Origin: Archilochus colubris
Taxonomy: Eukaryota; Chordata; Aves; Apodiformes; Trochilidae
NCBI GenBank assembly: GCA_023079485.1
Contig: CM041084.1
Span: forward strand, 18,876,609 to 18,940,608
DNA: 64,000 nt
Direction of reading: 5' to 3'
The stretch's first letter is position 1; each line of letters starts with the position of its first letter. Below the pieces are notes generated by a model. That model was not told the DNA's origin. It searched no databases and worked only from the letters and a program-made list of their open reading frames with translations. Shown here piece after piece: positions 62,795 to 64,000 of the stretch. Made by a program: the position numbers and the translations under genes.

Positions 62795-63000
62795 CTGTGT
62801 TCTTGGTAAACACTACATTCTCTAAGAATTTGTCCAGTCTTACTTGAAAAGTCTCAGAGTTTTTTTCATTTTCTCTGGAAACTGTATTCTTCTTAGGGAA
62901 CTTAGTATGAGGAAGGATATTTGTCCCACGTTTGCTCTGAATTTCTCCTTCTTAAATTCATGTACTTGCTGAGAGCTGTAACTTCATGTATCATCCAAAA
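62795..63000 (-). mobile_element. Possible ancient CR1/L3-type LINE remnant
   Basis: Read on the minus strand, the order of blocks (AATTTGTCCAGTCTTACTTG, AAACTGTATTCTTCTTAGGG, GAATTTCTCCTTCTTAAATT, then TAACTTCATGTATCATCC on the given strand) loosely follows the 3' region of old amniote CR1/L3 LINEs. Identity is low and no terminal repeats are seen, so this is tentative. Confidence 0.3.
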
Positions 63001-63639
63001 GGATGCTTCACAACCCTTGGGAAGGCTCCATTCCCTTTCCCTTGACACTTAGCCTAGCTACACATACTTGGCTCTTCTAAATTCCTCATAATTCAGTCCC
63101 ACTGTGCCCTGACTATTCCTTTATCTGCTTTCTGAGCTTTCCCCAGCCACCCTCTGGAGGTGACAAAATGCCCCCAGCAGAGTGCAGGACTGCAGAGCAG
63201 TAGCACCAGACCCTGTCCTGCAGCCCAGCCACCTGCCAGCAGTGCAAAAGGCCGTGGAGCCATCACAACTTACACTGGCTACAGATTTGCTTCTATGACT
63301 AAACTCATCCATCCCTGCTGTTGAGTGCAAAATGATGCCTTCATTTAGGCACTCTGAAACTGCTCCAGTATTTTCTGTGTTTACGTCTCTTTGCACGTAT
63401 GTCTATCACTTAAACTGTTGTTACAGCATAGACATTTCCCACATTTCTAACTTATATTGACTAATTCATGTATAAAATTCCTCTCAATAGCCATGCAAGA
63501 GCATGTGTTAATTTTAATGTATCTGCTTTTGGGATTTTTTTAATATATTTCTATGATTTCCAGACCTGTTCTGTGTTATTTCTTTGCCACACTTTCCACG
63601 CTTCTATATGAAAATGTTATACTATACAATCCTATACTG

Positions 63640-63710
63640 TAACACATATATTAAATATTTATAATATGTAAATATTACATTTATATGTAATATTATTTTT
63701 AATGCCTTTG
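63640..63710. repeat. AT-rich patch with overlapping near-palindromes
   Basis: Words such as TATTAAATATTTATAATATG, TAAATATTACA and ATGTAATATTA make an almost pure A+T segment able to form small hairpins. No function is evident. Confidence 0.6.
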
Positions 63711-64000
63711 CCTTTCCTTAACTTCAGTTTCTTTCTTCTTCTAGATGTTTGACAGAAAATGAAAACAACAATATGTGCAGAATTTTATCAGATCAATACT
63801 TCACCTGTGTGAGAACTTCTGTTCTAATCTCTGGCTTGCATTTTTTTTTCCCCCACAAAAATTTCATCTTACAGGAGTGTTTTTATTCAAGCGCTGTTTT
63901 TTATCCAGATAAGTGTTCATAAGACACAGAATTTACAATAGGCAAATATGGAATGCAAAATTTAAAATGTAATTCATACAAGAACATTTTTTAAGCAACT

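Larger units (their letters stand above)
47258..64000. other. Gene-free non-coding DNA to the window end
   Basis: No exon, RNA gene or intact element is recognised. Reading frames are short (at most 123 codons) and none shows a domain. Simple repeats lie at 50876, 51990, 55105, 56615 and 57874. The stretch at 52230-52440 looks like possible regulatory DNA. A possible ancient LINE fragment lies near 62.8-63.0 kb, and an AT-rich patch at 63640-63710. Elsewhere I see nothing specific. Confidence 0.7.

Noticed and set aside
1..64000. CRISPR arrays, operons, phage or integrated-virus genes
   Set aside because: No regularly spaced repeats, ribosome-binding-site-led gene rows, or gag/pol/env-like frames were seen. 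The only reverse-transcriptase sequence is of CR1 LINE type.

Overview
This window is nuclear DNA from a bird, or just possibly another archosaur or turtle. It carries CR1 LINE fragments of the avian type, with 8-bp ATTCTATG-like terminal repeats. The DNA is AT-rich and CpG-poor, and its only recognisable gene is a vertebrate muscle/adhesion gene. No bacterial-type operons, CRISPR arrays, rRNA, tRNA or intact mobile elements are visible. The species cannot be fixed from the sequence alone.

Layout. Positions 1-6952 are the end of an intron of NEBL (nebulette / LASP2), read on the + strand, with one degraded CR1 near 1.5 kb. The penultimate coding exon is 6953-7068. It encodes the serine/glutamine/tyrosine-rich linker just before the SH3 domain. 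An intron of about 5.7 kb (7069-12766) follows and contains a truncated, frameshifted CR1 (7418-8143), an (AT)n microsatellite and a TAATTA-centred palindrome. The last coding exon (12767-12943) encodes the whole C-terminal SH3 domain and the stop codon. A 3' UTR follows, with a first AATAAA cluster near 13.4 kb and possible distal poly(A) signals as far as about 18.2 kb.

From about 18.2 kb to 64 kb I find no supported gene, only non-coding DNA. It holds CR1 pieces at about 35.9, 42.0, 44.0 and 47.0 kb, simple repeats and A/T runs, a near-perfect 36-nt hairpin at 38.0 kb, and a few stretches that look like candidate conserved non-coding elements. In other amniotes the region beyond the 3' end of NEBL is a large gene-poor interval leading towards PLXDC2, and this stretch fits that picture. 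That is a recalled synteny, not something seen here.

The two exons join in phase 0 and give one continuous C-terminus shared by nebulette and its LIM-containing isoform LASP2. I found no convincing new biological system. The most interesting unexplained structures are the 38.0-kb hairpin, the inverted pair of nearly identical CR1 copies, and several candidate regulatory stretches.
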